64,000 nucleotides of DNA, taken from the NCBI GenBank assembly GCA_963693365.1, contig CAVNZM010000015.1:1550001-1614000 (forward strand). The letters are read 5' to 3'. A program made the position numbers and the translations under genes. Position 1 is the first letter of the stretch. Every line of letters starts with the position of its first letter. The notes under the pieces are model-generated. The model was not told the DNA's origin, searched no databases, and was given only the letters and a program-made list of their open reading frames with translations. This document shows positions 13,274 through 48,402 of this stretch, piece after piece. Origin of the DNA: Amoebidium appalachense (taxonomy: Eukaryota > Ichthyosporea).

Positions 13274-13698
13274 GGGCCTAACCACATCGGCAGAGTCAAT
13301 TTGCAAAAACCAGAGTTATTCTGAAAAAACGGGATTTGTTCTGCAAAAAACGGAATTATACTGCAAAAAGCAGAATTTTTCTGCAAAAAACAGAATTATT
13401 TTGCAAAAAGCAGAATTATTCGGCAAAAGCAGAATCACTCTGAGAATTATCCTGCTAAAAGCAGAAAATAATCCTGCTTTTTGCGGAATAATTCTGCTTT
13501 TAGCAGAATAATTCTGCTTTTGAAAGCTTTGGCAGATTGCTGCTTTTAGCAGACTGATTCTGCTTTTGCAGAATAATTCTGATTTTGCAGAATGATTCGG
13601 CTTTTTGCAGAATAATTCGGCTTTTTGCAGAATGATTCTGCTTTTTGCAGATTAATTTTGCTCGAAGCAAGTTGACTCAGCCGATGTGGTTGGGGCCC
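13274..13698. mobile_element. Fold-back element: terminal inverted repeats enclosing an array of GCAGAATAATTCTGC-like units that flips orientation at its centre
   Basis: The left end (13274-13304) and the reverse complement of the right end (13667-13698) match through AACCACATCGGC, GAGTCAA and TTGC with a few differences. Inside, units of the type CTGCAAAAAGCAGAATTATT repeat about every 20 bases. The left half reads GCAAAAAGCAGAATT and the right half reads its complement, so the whole 425 bases can fold on itself. No coding capacity. This is a non-autonomous fold-back or MITE-like element. Confidence 0.85.
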
Positions 13699-13719
13699 AC
13701 AGAAACACACAGACTGACG

Positions 13720-13889
13720 CACATGTACGCACACACACGCACACAACAACAAAACACACACAGACACACAGGTAGGCACACAGACACATGTAAAACATAG
13801 ACTCTGGCATGCGCGCACGCACACGGGCGCATGCGCGTGCGCACACACACACACACACACACACACGCACGCACGCACGCACACACGCG

Positions 13890-13960
<71 letters not shown>
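13720..13960. repeat. (CA)n with (CG) steps
   Basis: Imperfect then pure (CA)n, with GCGC-rich interruptions around 13808-13900 and a pure run at about 13900-13958. Confidence 0.9.
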
Positions 13961-13961
<1 letters not shown>

Positions 13962-13999
13962 GTGACACACACACACTAATCAACAGGGCGTACGCTGTA

Positions 14000-14935
14000 T
14001 CAGAAGTTTCCTGCACAAACACTTTTCACCAAAGTTTCCCATTTCCCCACTAACATAGTCATTTAGAGCCATAATATGTAAATTAAAATTTTTGAATGGC
14101 CGGCCCAGGTCTCCCTAGCTAGATGACGACACTTGAATAAAACACTTCCCAATTATCCGTCTCTCCCATTCTGCTTTCCCCGCAATCGTTGCCCCCCCTC
14201 CCCCCCCCCCCCTGCCCCCATCCCCCTTCTCTCCTAGCTTCTAATTCCCCCTACGTTATAGCCACTCTTCCCCCCCCCCCCCCCTCCCCCCCCCCCCTCC
14301 CCCCCCTCCTTCCCTCCTAGACTCACACACCTTCCTCCCGACAATTATTACTAAACTAACTCCAGAAGGCCACGGCGATAGTGCACAGACATGTGTGTGC
14401 TTGCTTTGCTTTTATACACCCGGGGCGTGGAGGGAGGGGGGGGGGGGGGGAAGGGAGAGAAAGGTGTGAGGGACTGAGGGAGGCGAAGGAGGCCTGGAGG
14501 AAGGGTTCGGGGGAGGGGGAAGCAGGGAGAAAGGGAGAGGGGGGGGTGGGGAGGATAGCGAACAAGGAAAGGAACGAAGGGTGACACACACGCACACGCA
14601 CACCCCCACACCCCCACACAAACATGTACACAAACGTTCGGGCGGGCGAGCACACACACACACACAAACACACACAAACACAAACACACACACACACATA
14701 CACACAGGCACACACACACACACACACACACACACCCGCGCATACACACACAACCATACACACGCGCACGCGCGCACGCACTCACACACAAAACAAAATC
14801 ATTACCGATTAAAACAGAGAAAAAAAAGCGCATATGTTTAACATAATCCAGCTAATTAATTAGCAGGCTGCATTACCCAGTACGACACCCGCAGTAGGAA
14901 ACTGCACAGTCGGTGTATGAAATAAAGAATACGGT
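14000..14935. repeat. Unique DNA, C runs, G/A-rich and (CA)n DNA; no gene seen
   Basis: 14000-14190 is ordinary AT-leaning DNA. C runs lie at about 14200 and 14271-14307. 14430-14580 is G/A-rich and 14582-14790 is (CA)n-rich. No supported gene. Confidence 0.7.
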
Positions 14936-14939
14936 AGTT

Positions 14940-15178
14940 TTCAGTCACTTACTCCCCAGTACTAAGAAGGCTGGGGCAAAAATCCCGGGACTAAGTGTGT
15001 ACTATGTAGTATTTAGAATTTGTAAAGGTGTGCGAGCTTAGCTGAATTAGCACCCTTTTAAGGGTACATTCGGTGCTGTGTGGAAGGCGGTAGTTCCTAT
15101 GGGGGGCCCCTACGGCTCCTTCCATCCCTCCCCCCCCCCTCTCCGGGCCGCGCAGAACAAAACGGGATACAAATAAGG
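14940..15178 (+). mobile_element. LINE 3' tail, copy 3
   Basis: Shares GGCTGGGG, AAGTGTGTACT, GCTTAGCTGAA, TCGGTGCTGTGTGG and the final GAACAAAACGGGAT with the element at 1.94 kb, in the same order and orientation. It is more diverged than copy 4 and has a C-run insertion near 15130. No clean target-site duplication found. Confidence 0.75.
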
Positions 15179-15287
15179 CCTTTTTGATATCAAAACGGAG
15201 AGGATGGTAGTGGTAAGTTGAGGGAAGGGGGCCCACCTCCCCCCCGAAGGGGTAGGTCCACCCCTCCCCCGGGAGGCAGAAAGGGGC

Positions 15288-15289
15288 GG

Positions 15290-15346
<57 letters not shown>
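15288..15346. repeat. Long G run
   Basis: About 57 consecutive G on the plus strand. Confidence 0.9.
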
Positions 15347-15347
<1 letters not shown>

Positions 15348-15419
15348 AGGCACAACCACCCAGCGGGGAACCCACCCAAATATGACCAATATTAGTAGGT
15401 ATATTGACTTGAAAATTTA

Positions 15420-16030
15420 TCATGGCATCGGCATTTACACCCATCAGAACCTGGGTCAATGACCTGCTCAATAGATTGGCAGCCCCCCCCCCCCCCCTCC
15501 TCCCTCCCTCCCTCTTCCCTCCCCTTCCCCCCCCCCCCTCCCCCCCCTTCCCCCTCCGCCGCGCAGGAACCATCCCAATCCCAGGCCCGTGGGAGCCTGT
15601 CCTCTCTCCGTGCCCCTTGGAATCTCGAGCTCAAACCGACACCGCAAGATAATTTGTTGCGCATGATCACTCACCGTCTCGACTATGTACAGACTAGTTG
15701 GCAAGGATGCATACCCTCAAGACTCGAGATCAAAGATAGCGCACTTTTATTACCACCACTACTCCGCCGGTGCACGTTGGAATCAGCATCGTGAAGACAC
15801 GGTGACCGGCAATGTATACATACGTTACACACAGGCACACATGTGTACACACACCGTGGCAAGCACAATCACACACGCACGCACGCACACGCACACACAC
15901 TCTGACACACACAGAAAAACACACACATACACATACACACAAAGCACACCCAACCGCACACACTCACCCACAGCGAGAACGCGCACACACGTGTACACAC
16001 ACACACACGGGCGCGTCGCCGTGCGTGCGC
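15420..16030. other. Unassigned unique stretch and (CA)-rich DNA
   Basis: 15421-15480 and 15560-15800 are unique and carry open frames on the plus strand (one beginning MASAFTPIRTWVNDLL at 15422). An AG acceptor-like site lies near 15567. I cannot join these into a consistent gene. 15830-16050 is (CA)-rich. Confidence 0.3.
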
Positions 16031-16050
16031 GCACACACACACAATACACA

Positions 16051-16393
16051 CTATTTTTTTAATTTTATCCCGTTTTGTTCCCGGAGGTGCCCCTAGGGGC
16101 CCTCAGGGGAAACTACCGTCTTCCACGCAGCACCGACAGTACTCTAGCTAAGGTGCTACGATGCTATTAGCTAAACTAACACACCTATAACAATCCTAAC
16201 TATATGTACACACTTTGCCCAGGGTATCAACCCCAGCCACGCCGGTGGGTAGCACCAGGCCTCCCCTCCACTCAGAACCTACGAATAGACTTGAAACTGG
16301 GCTCTCATTGGATCATCTAAAGTGGTGGAATGTGTGGTGTGGTGTGGGTGGGTTTACGGGGGATAGTGTTGTATGGTGGGGTCTGGTGGTGGT
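16051..16393 (-). mobile_element. LINE 3' end, copy 4, with 15-base target-site duplication
   Basis: The reverse complement matches the 3' part of the element at 1.94 kb over more than 300 bases (CCAATGAGAGCCC, GGCGTGGCTGGGGT, CCCTGGGCAAAGTGTGTAC, TGCTGCGTGGAAGACGGTAG, GGGAACAAAACGGGAT), ending in a T run on the plus strand. CACACACAATACACA occurs at 16036-16050 and 16394-16408, immediately flanking it. The left copy overlaps a (CA) tract, but AATACACA is specific. Confidence 0.85.
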
Positions 16394-16559
16394 CACACAC
16401 AATACACAGATAGACAGGAGAAAAAAGATCCAGTCGTGCATGCAGGCACACACGCACACTTTGCACACACACACACTCACGGGCACGGTCACAGATCTAG
16501 ACTGGGGCAGAATAATATGCTCAAAATTCGTGGTGGCACATAGTATGATGCGCGCGCAT

Positions 16560-16861
16560 CCCTTTTTTTCTCTCTTACTCCCTATATCCCCCCCCTTCCC
16601 CCCTCCCTCCCCAACACCAGCCCTCTCTCTCGCTCTATTTGCTCTCCCCCCCCCCCCCCCCCCCCCCCCACCCTCCCTCCCCACCCCCCCCCCCCCCCCT
16701 CCCTCCTCCTCCTCCCCACCCATCCCCCTCCCTCCACCCCCCCAATGACTCTCTCGCGCAAACAAAGCTCGCAAACAATGCATGTATGAAACATAACCAA
16801 CAACTTGAACAGAAGAGCTCGTCGAGAAGAAGGGGAAAAGAGGTGGGTTGGTGGTGGCGGT

Positions 16862-16896
<35 letters not shown>

Positions 16897-17120
16897 GGGG
16901 GGGGGGGGGGATCGTGGAGGCTCAGAGGGTGCGCAGCGGGGAGGAAGCCGTCGCGGACTTCCCGCGCGAGGGGGGCGGAGGGGGGGGGGGGGGGAGGGGG
17001 AGGGAGGGGGCAAGGTGGGGGGAGGTGGGGGGACCACCAGAGGGGAGCTCAATATTCAGTGCTGCCCCCCCACCCCTCCCCCCCCCATCCCCCCCACCCC
17101 CTCCCCCCTGAATTTCAAAT
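16560..17120. repeat. C-rich then G-rich homopolymer blocks
   Basis: C runs at 16647-16669 and 16686-16699, G-rich runs at about 16860-16910 and 16980-17040, and C runs again at 17065-17110. No gene. Confidence 0.85.
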
Positions 17121-17159
17121 TCCAAAAAGCCTACGTGAAAATCAATAGTATTCGGGTAT

Positions 17160-17246
17160 GATGAATATGAGCGAACCCAATGAGCCAAGGTATTTGAGTA
17201 AGTCTCCTTCGGGGACAAACCCGTAATTTTCTTTTAGAGACACACA
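17160..17246 (-). CDS. Possible short terminal exon, unassigned
   Basis: On the minus strand an acceptor-like CTAAAAG near 17237 is followed by an open frame (ENYGFVPEGDLLKYLGSLG and a hydrophobic end) to a stop at about 17160. Its residue mix looks protein-like, but no partner exon was found, so it may be chance. Confidence 0.2.
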
Positions 17247-17429
17247 CACGGCACAGCCACACGTGTGCACACACACACACACACACGTGAGTACAGGGGT
17301 GACCGTCACCCGCAAGCGCTTATTCAAATTGTTATAAAAATTGAATTACGATAGTACTCATGTGACTACGAATGTGTCTCGGAAACACCATGGCAGTATG
17401 CTGAATTGCGGGTGACCCCTCAAGGCTAC

Positions 17430-18150
17430 ACACACACACGTGCACAAACACGCTCACGAACACACACACACACACGCATACACACACGCGCGCATACACG
17501 TACACACACACGTGTACACGTCACACAAATACACATGTGTGCACACACACACACACACGTGCATACACACATGCACACGCGCGCACGCACGCACGCACAC
17601 ACACACGTGCACTCACACGCACGCGCGGGACGTGCGACGCGCACACATCCACATACGCACACAAACACACACACACACACACGGAGAGAGAAGGAGGGAG
17701 GGAAATTTGGGACAGAGACTCATGGCATACCCCACCCACACTCGGGCACACGTGCACGCACACACACACACACGGACACGACCACACTTTCTTCTGCCTG
17801 GAGCTCTCACTCTCTCTCCCCCCCCCCCCTCTCTCCCCTTCTCCCCCCCGGACGCCCCCTGCCCCCCCTTCTCTCTCTCTCGTTCACTCTCTTTGCCTCT
17901 CCCTCTCTTTCTCCCTCTCTTTCTCTCTTCTCTCTCTCCCTCTCTCTCTCTCTCTCTTTCTCTCCCTCCCTCCCTCCCTCCCTCCCTCTCTCTCTCTATC
18001 ATTCTCTTTCTCTTCATCTTCTCTCTCCCTCCCTCCCTCCCTCTCTAGATCTCTACCTCCCCCCCTCCCCCCTTCTCTTCCTTCCCCCCCCCACCTCTCT
18101 CCCTCCCTCTCCCTCCCTCTCTCTCCCTCTCTCTCTCTCAGGGCCCCTGG
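17430..18150. repeat. (CA)-rich then (CT)-rich DNA
   Basis: 17430-17680 is imperfect (CA)n with GCGC steps, and 17810-18140 is CT-rich with C runs. No gene. Confidence 0.85.
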
Positions 18151-18179
18151 GCCCCCAGCGCCGGGCGTGATCACGAAAT

Positions 18180-18760
18180 GAAATCACGATTCACGACGTA
18201 GACGTGCCCGTGGTATGTCACTGAATGTTATTAGGTGCCACATATGGGCACCCCATATAACTGATAAAAAGGTAGAGAAAGAACTTTTAATAGATTGATG
18301 TAGGCTAGCCATTAAACACAGAGCTGACACTCAGCCTTACAGCCACGCAGTCACATAACAGTATTAGTGAAGCCACGGCCCTTTTTTTCAGAGGGCCGTG
18401 GTGAAGCTCAGGTGACTCTCAACTTCCCATGATCCAGCAAAGATAAAAAAAAGCGATTGATGACGGTATGTAAACATTGCCAAGAATTTGAAAACGTTTG
18501 TGATTGGGCAAGATTCGAAGGAATGTTGACACGGCTCGAGTCCACTCAGAGATAAGAATTTGTTTTGACCATCATCTGTGAGTGTGCTGCGTGATGCTAG
18601 AATCCTACTTGCATATTTCTGGTGTTTGCCTGGGTACATATATAATATCAGCGCATCAGTCTTAAGAGGAAAACACAAACTTTGCTAACACGCAAAAGAA
18701 AGGGGAAAGGAGAAATACAGTATGTAGTGAGCTCGTCCAATCGCACACACAAGTCGTGTT
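18180..18760. other. Region upstream of the esterase gene; no gene seen
   Basis: A perfect 10-base hairpin, CCACGGCCCT at 18373-18382 and AGGGCCGTGG at 18392-18401, encloses a T-rich loop. TATATAAT at 18639-18646 and a CCAAT at about 18738 could be promoter elements for the esterase, but that would leave a leader of about 400 bases. No supported coding sequence. Confidence 0.4.
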
Positions 18761-19071
18761 CACCAGGCTAATAACTTTGCCCAAACCAACAACTATACTT
18801 CAACACCACAAACAACCTAATTACTTTACCGCATCACCGCCCCTGATCTCTCCCCCGTTGCCAAGTTCAATGGCAACCTCTACCAAGAAAGTTTCGGCAC
18901 AGCACTGCCTTTCTTCTTTTTTTTGAGAAAGAAACGCCGTAAAATAAATACACCAACCACGATCCCCTCTCCCTCCCTCCTTCCCCTCCCCCCCCCCTCC
19001 CTCCCCTCCCCCCCCCCCCCCCCCCCCCCCTCCTCCTTCAATCATTGACATAGAAAACATCTCAACTCAAA

Positions 19072-22240
<3,169 letters not shown>

Positions 22241-23480
22241 TAGGTTGTGGTGAATAGCCATATATGGAATGAGTGAGAGTGAGATTCCCATATATGGAAA
22301 GAGTGTGCGCGGCTACTGTCATTTTTGTGGTGTGTGATACCTAAAAGTGTATGATGATTGATATATTCACAGATGGATGGATGTAGATATGAAGTGTTTG
22401 CAATGATTTGGATGTGGGCCTTTTTGCCATCGTAAGATACAGGGATTAACTCATAACCGTAAATGTAGATGAAGCGTTGAATTATTTGCAATGTTTCCTG
22501 TGATAGATCTTAAAAAGGAAGTAACTTATTGGTGAGGTCTGTAGAGTTGGGACTGGTAGTGCAGGCGTGTCACTTGTATCCTAGGTGTAATGTTCTACTG
22601 TTGAGATAGGTGTGGCATAAATGAAGTAATGACAGTGAGTTTGTACAGATTTATTTTTGTAGAAGGATATGTATTGATGCTGGAGCCATACAAAATCATG
22701 TGTTGACATGTGCCATGTTGGTACGATAATGTAATGTGACGCTAGTTGTATACTCTTTTCTATTAACAGCGGCAAGGATGAATTGCTAACTTAAACCTGT
22801 AATTGTGTAAGGGTCAAACCTGCTGTAATGTTACAGTACTAATGCAGCATGCCAGGTGCACGGCTGCTGGCAAAATCTCGATTGCGCACCTTAAATGATA
22901 CATGGCAAATGCCTAAAAAAGGAACTGCAGAGCACCGTGTCCAGGCAAAACCAATCAAAACACTCGATGCCTGTACGTAAAATCGAGCGCACTGATTGGT
23001 TTTTGCCATATATGGGATGTCCGTTTCTGAAGTGGATGATCGACATACAAAGAGAATTCCACGAATGCCATCGAGAAATCTCGACATGGTTGATGGATGG
23101 CGCTTACTTAGTATCGTTATCGCCGAAGGGTTTCTTCATGCAGAGAAATGTGTGCATGAGCCTTACAGGAAATTTCTATTAGGCCCAAACCGTGACATAT
23201 GCATGTTACGGTAATACACAGGTGCACCCATGCAGTCACACATACGGTAACACATACCACAACCGATGCACACATGCTATGTACAAGTACATCCACCCAT
23301 CTACACAGCCCCGCACACACATCTTATCTGAATGATTCCCCGACCATATTTCAGCAAAAGGACATGGAGCGACTGCAGTTAGACTAAGTGACCCAATGCA
23401 CAGACTGTGGATAATTCTGACCTGCGTTACTGCAGCATATATATAGTCGCACACACACACACGCACACACACACACACAC
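22241..23480. other. Intergenic region, no gene seen
   Basis: AT-leaning unique DNA. CCCATATATGGAA occurs twice (about 22257 and 22287). An inverted pair of CCAAT motifs (GCAAAACCAATCA near 22943, TGATTGGTTTTTGC near 22993) is spaced about 45 bases apart. (CA)-rich DNA begins at about 23448. No supported coding sequence. Confidence 0.5.
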
Positions 23481-23483
23481 ACC

Positions 23484-23640
23484 ACACACCCTATAGACAC
23501 ACATTCACTGTAGCACCACCACCACGCGCCTTCTTCTTTTCGACTCTTTCCCAACCTAATATGTAGAGACGATCGCCCTGTGATGGTAAAGCCAGGATTA
23601 AGGTTCACACCAGAAGCAAAAATATCCTGATCGAGAAAAA
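23484..23640 (-). repeat. Dispersed repeat, copy 2 (inverted relative to 9.6 kb)
   Basis: The reverse complement contains GATATTTTTGCTTCTGGTGT, AACCTTAATCCTGGCTTTAC, GTTGGGAAAGAGTCGAAAAG and GTGTGTCTATAGGGTGTGTG, matching about 9580-9735 with few changes. Confidence 0.75.
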
Positions 23641-23819
23641 GGAAGAGTATGTATGCCGTGATATTATTTAAATAATAATGAATCCGCGAGCGAAACACTG
23701 TTTGCAAACATATTATTATACGTCCGGGAGGCTCCGACGGCCTTTGAAGAGGCCCGGTGTACAGTGGGCGGAGCTTGAGGGAGAGGGGGGCTCGGGGGCT
23801 GGGGCGGGGAGGGGCAGGG

Positions 23820-23994
23820 GTGTGTGTGTGTGTGTGGGGGGGGGGGGGGGAGAATGGTGGTGGTGAACGTGTACACGTGTGGACATGTGTCTGTGTGTGC
23901 GTTTGCGTGTGTATTAGATCTGGCCAACCTACGTTGGTGGAGGTGGCAGCTGGAGGTGGCCCACGTTTCTGCTTTTCTGCATGCGTGTGGTAGT

Positions 23995-24053
<59 letters not shown>

Positions 24054-24247
24054 CACGTGCGTGTGTGCATGACATTGTGTGCATGTCCAATATTTGTGCT
24101 GCCGTGGGATTGATGTGTGTGTGTGAGATGGGGGGGGGGGGGAGGGGGGGGGGGGGGGAAAGAGAGAGGGAGGGAGGGGAGGTGGGGGAGGGGTCGACAA
24201 AAGGCCACCCTTGCAACATCTTGCGCATGGGAGTGTGTGTGTGTGTG

Positions 24248-24299
<52 letters not shown>

Positions 24300-24345
24300 G
24301 AAAAAAAGGGAGACAGACAGACCCACACACGCACACACACACACA
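23820..24345. repeat. (GT)n and long G run
   Basis: (GT)n at 23999-24041, G-rich DNA at 24129-24190, and a G run at about 24250-24298. No gene is supported in this block. Confidence 0.9.
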
Positions 24346-24364
24346 GGGTTTTTAGAGTTTAGAG

Positions 24365-24370
24365 AAAAAA
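24365..24370 (-). terminator. Pol III oligo-T terminator of tRNA-Ser
   Basis: AAAAAA on the plus strand reads TTTTTT on the minus strand, 4 bases after the tRNA 3' end. Confidence 0.85.
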
Positions 24371-24374
24371 GAAA

Positions 24375-24456
24375 CGATGCCGGCAGGACTCGAACCTGCG
24401 CGGGCATAGCCCAATAGATTTCTAGTCTATCGCCTTAACCGCTCGGCCACGGCATC
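24375..24456 (-). tRNA. tRNA-Ser (anticodon AGA)
   Basis: The reverse complement folds into a complete tRNA. It has a perfect 7-bp acceptor stem (GATGCCG with CGGCATC), a D arm with GTGGCCGAGCGG (A box), an anticodon loop CTAGAAA with AGA at 24421-24423, the long variable arm expected of class II serine tRNAs, and GGTTCGAGTCC as T arm and B box. The discriminator base is G, as in serine tRNAs. There is no intron. Six T follow on the minus strand. Confidence 0.97.
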
Positions 24457-24925
24457 CGATGAAAGGAGGTGAGGGAGAGAAAGACACAAGGAGATACAGG
24501 AGGTGAGAAAGGTTTTTTTTTCTTTTTTTTCTTTTTTTTGTTGTTGTTGTTGTGGGGGGGGGGGGGGATGATATCGGTCGTTCTAAAACAGACGTCCAGA
24601 CACGACTCAAGAAAATTGCAGAAAAGCAGTGCGTCCTTTTACCTTCGAATCCAAAACACTATGCCAAACGTTCGTACCCGCATTTCTTGATAATTTCTTT
24701 ACATAGCAAATGCACATTTCTTAAAAAGGACATCGCACCATACATAGGCAAAGCTAATACATCAAAATGGCTCTAAATGCATTCCATATCACGTAAAAAA
24801 AAGAGACTTCTTAGACCTTAATAACAATAACAAACCACACCGGTGTTGCTATACAAAGAAACACATTCGCGCTATGGGCACTCTCTTTTTTGTACAATTC
24901 TATTCGGCTCTAAACCCAAAAGATG

Positions 24926-34240
<9,315 letters not shown>

Positions 34241-34411
34241 TTTGACGAAATCAACCCAACAGGTCCCTTATATTCAAAAAAAGTTTTGAATGTTCCTTCA
34301 CCAACAGATGCCGACTGTTCCTTTCGCAAGTGTGCACACCCCTCGGGCATTGAGGGTGCGTGTGTGGGGAGGTGACTGGGTAGAGTGGAAAGATGATGTG
34401 ACACGGTGTTC

Positions 34412-34448
<37 letters not shown>

Positions 34449-35260
34449 GGCCGGGGGGGGGGGGGGGGGGAGGGGGGGGAGGGGGGGGGGAGGGGGGGGG
34501 GGGGGGGGGGGGGGGGGAGGGAGGGGAGGGGAGAGAAGGAGGGGGAAGGGAGGGGAGGGAGGGAGGAGGGACAGTGTTTCGGTGATAAGAAGATTGAGTC
34601 TCTGAAGCGTCACGTATTTTTCCGCTTCTGAGCGGGGATCTCACTGGCTCATAAAACTTGGTGTTCTGTGATATGCACCTCAAACACGTTGCGATTTTCT
34701 GTTTAGAAAATGAGACACTGTGTGCACGTTTTTTGTGGGGCTGTGATATATATGCTGAGGGCACGAAGCCCTTTGATCTTGGGTGTGAAACTGGAACAAG
34801 GTGACCCAATCTTTCATGTGGAGCGCTGTGATCCGGATTCAAACTTGGTCACATTCAAACTTCTGGGACCATACCAGCTTCCACTACATACAACCCTTGT
34901 CTATATTCCTGCTTTGTTAGTTGTTTTATCCTCAGGCAGAATGATACAGCTACAGCACATCAAAATGCTAATGCAACTACAAGTGAAAAACTAGTGGGAA
35001 AAGCTTGGTCTATTAAATATCATTTGATAGGTTTCTTACTGATAATAGTCATTCCTCTTCATACCCATGCAACCACTCGATCGAGGGTCTGGGAACTATT
35101 TAAATATATCTGGCGAGTAATTGGTGTGCGTGACAAGTAGTATGGAAATGTGAAAACTGGTCCCCTTTACTTATTCCGTGCTTGCACATATCCTTATTTT
35201 CTCCCCTTCTTTTTTTCGTTTCCTTTTCTTTTTTTTTTTTTTCTTTGCCAGGCCTAGGGG

Positions 35261-35306
<46 letters not shown>

Positions 35307-35870
35307 AGGAATTATCATGCAGTAACCAGATAAATCGATGGACCAGGAAACCCAAGAGGGGTGGGGAAGGAATCCGTTTAAATTTGCGTGCACAGCGAAT
35401 GAAACAGATATCATGGCGGCCTTTTTTTTTTAGGTTTATAAACTTTTTTTTGCGCGCGCCAAAGTTCCCGCCCAAATTTCCATATTTGGCTGATCAGTGC
35501 TATCGCGCGCGAATTATTGGTCCATATTAAAACAACTAGAAAAGGTATGAATAAAAAAGTTTCTATAAAACAACTAAAAAAGTAAGAAAATCATAGCACA
35601 ATGGGAAGTTTTAGCGCGCAAAAAAAAAGTTTGCTTATATGAAACAACTAAAAAATTAAATTATTAGAAATACGCACAGAAACCTCGCAGATAGGTGAGC
35701 GCCAGCGTCACTGTGTGGTGTGTATATTGCAGAGCTGTGGTGGCGGTAATTATGGCAAATAATCATATGTTTATGTCTTGGTTTTTTTTTGAATATCCTA
35801 CCAGCAAGTGACCCCCAGAGGTCTACCGAAACCAAATGGGAGGGGAAAGAAAAGGTGTGTATACACGTGC
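34241..35870. other. Region between the methyltransferase and the HR1 gene
   Basis: TATAAG on the minus strand at 34267-34272 is 27 bases before the methyltransferase ATG, too close to be a standard TATA box. G runs lie at 34454-34517 and 35261-35305. 35400-35700 is AT-rich with three copies of AACAACTAAAAA-like sequence. A pyrimidine tract ending in GGTAG on the minus strand near 35822 precedes an open frame (LWGSLAGRIFKKK) that could be a terminal exon, but this is not shown. Confidence 0.4.
35440..35632. mobile_element. Small inverted-repeat (MITE-like) element
   Basis: AAACTTTTTTTTGCGCGC at 35440-35457 matches the reverse complement of 35614-35632 with one extra A/T. The 155-base interior is AT-rich with AACAACTA repeats and no coding capacity. 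Confidence 0.5.
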
Positions 35871-35878
35871 AGACGTGG

Positions 35879-37020
<1,142 letters not shown>

Positions 37021-37421
37021 GGGGGGGGGTGGGGATAGGATACAGAGACCGAAAAGCCAATATCTGGAAAGACCGAGTAATTTCTCAACAACCAAACCAA
37101 ATCCAGTCGACCAAAAACGTAGAGAAAACATTGGCGGTTTAACCCAAATGGGAGGGTAAAACCTAGCACAAAAACCTAAAATTTCATTCGAAATCAGGCA
37201 GGTAAATCGGGATCACAGTTTCCGATTTTGTCTTCCTTCGGTATTCTCTCGACGGTTGTCGTTTTTCTTGTTCTCGTGGTGGTGGTGGTGGTGATGGTGG
37301 TGGTGGTGGTAGTTGTGACTTCCGTAACTTCGGTTTCTTTCGTTTTTTCCTTCGATTTTTCTTTAGCTTTTTCTTCGTCGATTAGAGATTGAAGTCGTGC
37401 GCGGCACTTAAGAAGCTGGGT

Positions 37422-37796
<375 letters not shown>

Positions 37797-37885
37797 GCCT
37801 TTGTGTTAACGAGTTGCCATGACGTGATCATTGAACAGAATCTTTGATGTTCATAAAGGGTCTTTAATGGTTTTCATGTATTAAC

Positions 37886-48400
<10,515 letters not shown>

Positions 48401-48402
48401 GG

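Noticed and set aside
23930-23990. Minus-strand exon reading KQKRGPPPAATSTNV after a CAG
   Set aside because: One acceptor-like site but no convincing donor or partner exon.
34710-34994. 94-codon plus-strand frame
   Set aside because: No splice or promoter support and no recognisable motif; lies in the upstream region of the methyltransferase.
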